Positions 5,671-5,978 of a DNA stretch of 5,978 nucleotides are shown here, piece by piece (the stretch's first letter is position 1; the number at the start of each line of letters is the position of its first letter). The stretch is from assembly GCA_030589175.1 (NCBI GenBank), contig JAUUWJ010000048.1:1-5978 (forward strand), in the 5' to 3' direction. A program made the translations under genes and the position numbers. A model generated the notes under the pieces. It saw nothing but the letters and a program-made list of their open reading frames with translations. It ran no database searches and was not told the DNA's origin. Origin of the DNA: Actinomycetes bacterium (GTDB lineage: Bacteria > Actinomycetota > Aquicultoria > SURF-47 > JAUUWJ01).

Positions 5671-5978
5671 TTAGCAGGAAGACGAGCCTATATTTATCGA
5701 GGCTCTGCAATCCAAATAATAATTTATGAAATCAAAAGCTACTTTTCCAAGTACTTTAGACCATTGCTTGCCATATTGTTTTATATTAAGTATGGCATCA
5801 TTATCTGCATTATCTGAAACAACTTTTAAGCTTACGAAAGGTAATTTCAGATTATTTGCTGATATAAAAAGATACAGCGCTTCCATGTCTACAATATCGG
5901 CTTTAGTTTCTAATCTAAGCTCATCCCTTAATACCGGATCAGTTAATGGAGTCTTTGTTGTAAGTAATGAAGCAACGG
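5671..5978 (-). CDS. Nucleosidase/nucleoside phosphorylase superfamily protein, C-terminal part only
   Basis: The reading frame is open from the right edge of the window to a TAA at 5673-5671. About 101 residues are visible, and the N-terminus lies outside. The internal ATG at 5886 falls inside the conserved VDMEA motif and is not a start. The visible part reads ...LLTTKTPLTDPVLRDELR, then VDMEA (5892-5878), LPFVSLKVVSDNAD (5844-5803) and a final helix. In the methylthioadenosine/S-adenosylhomocysteine nucleosidase and purine phosphorylase superfamily, the Met-Glu of this motif contacts the ribose, and the Asp of the SD motif protonates the base. Both are present, so the enzyme is probably active in cleaving a nucleoside glycosidic bond. 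Whether it is a methylthioadenosine/S-adenosylhomocysteine nucleosidase, a futalosine hydrolase or a phosphorylase cannot be decided from this part. A role in clearing 5'-deoxyadenosine from the radical SAM enzyme further down the operon is conceivable but speculative. Confidence 0.88.
   Translation of the reverse strand, partial: VASLLTTKTPLTDPVLRDELRLETKADIVDMEALYLFISANNLKLPFVSLKVVSDNADNDAILNIKQYGKQWSKVLGKVAFDFINYYLDCRASINIGSSSC

Noticed and set aside
5671..5886. Complete 71-residue gene starting at the ATG at 5886
   Set aside because: The frame stays open to the window edge with a conserved nucleosidase sequence, and this ATG codes for the methionine of the VDMEA motif.

Overview
The window is a moderately AT-rich bacterial stretch (about 40% G+C by eye, not counted) with two gene blocks that converge near position 2340. 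Nothing fixes the taxonomy. Shine-Dalgarno sites, Sec-type signal sequences and a spore-photoproduct-lyase-like radical SAM enzyme would suit a Firmicutes- or Actinobacteria-like or uncultivated anaerobic lineage, but this is a weak inference. I see no tRNA, rRNA, CRISPR array, insertion sequence or phage gene.

Left block, plus strand: after about 200 bp with no supported gene come two predicted exported proteins. The first (198-1181) has a clear signal peptide, two tandem GWA-type modules of about 86 residues, and an aromatic-rich C-terminal domain. The second (1247-2305) has an N-terminal hydrophobic segment, an arginine-rich stretch, and two diverged copies of a probable beta-sandwich unit; I do not recognise its family. 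A perfect 15-bp hairpin separates the two genes. It looks like a terminator without a good U-tract.

Right block, minus strand, read from the right edge leftward: the C-terminal part of a nucleosidase/nucleoside phosphorylase superfamily protein, a family 2 glycosyltransferase, an aldo/keto reductase, a small unrecognised protein, and a radical SAM protein of the SplB family. The last four overlap one another by 11, 1 and 32 bp, so they almost certainly form one translationally coupled transcription unit. The nucleosidase sits 57 bp upstream of the glycosyltransferase and may belong to it. The promoter lies outside the window.

The most interesting item is the pair at the operon end. The SplB-like enzyme keeps the iron-sulfur CxxxCxxC motif and the family's N-terminal cysteine signature. 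At the position where, from memory, true spore photoproduct lyases have the hydrogen-donor cysteine, it has a glutamate. It overlaps an unrecognised 153-residue protein by 32 bp. This suggests a SplB-like enzyme with a different job and a dedicated partner, but the substrate cannot be read from the sequence.
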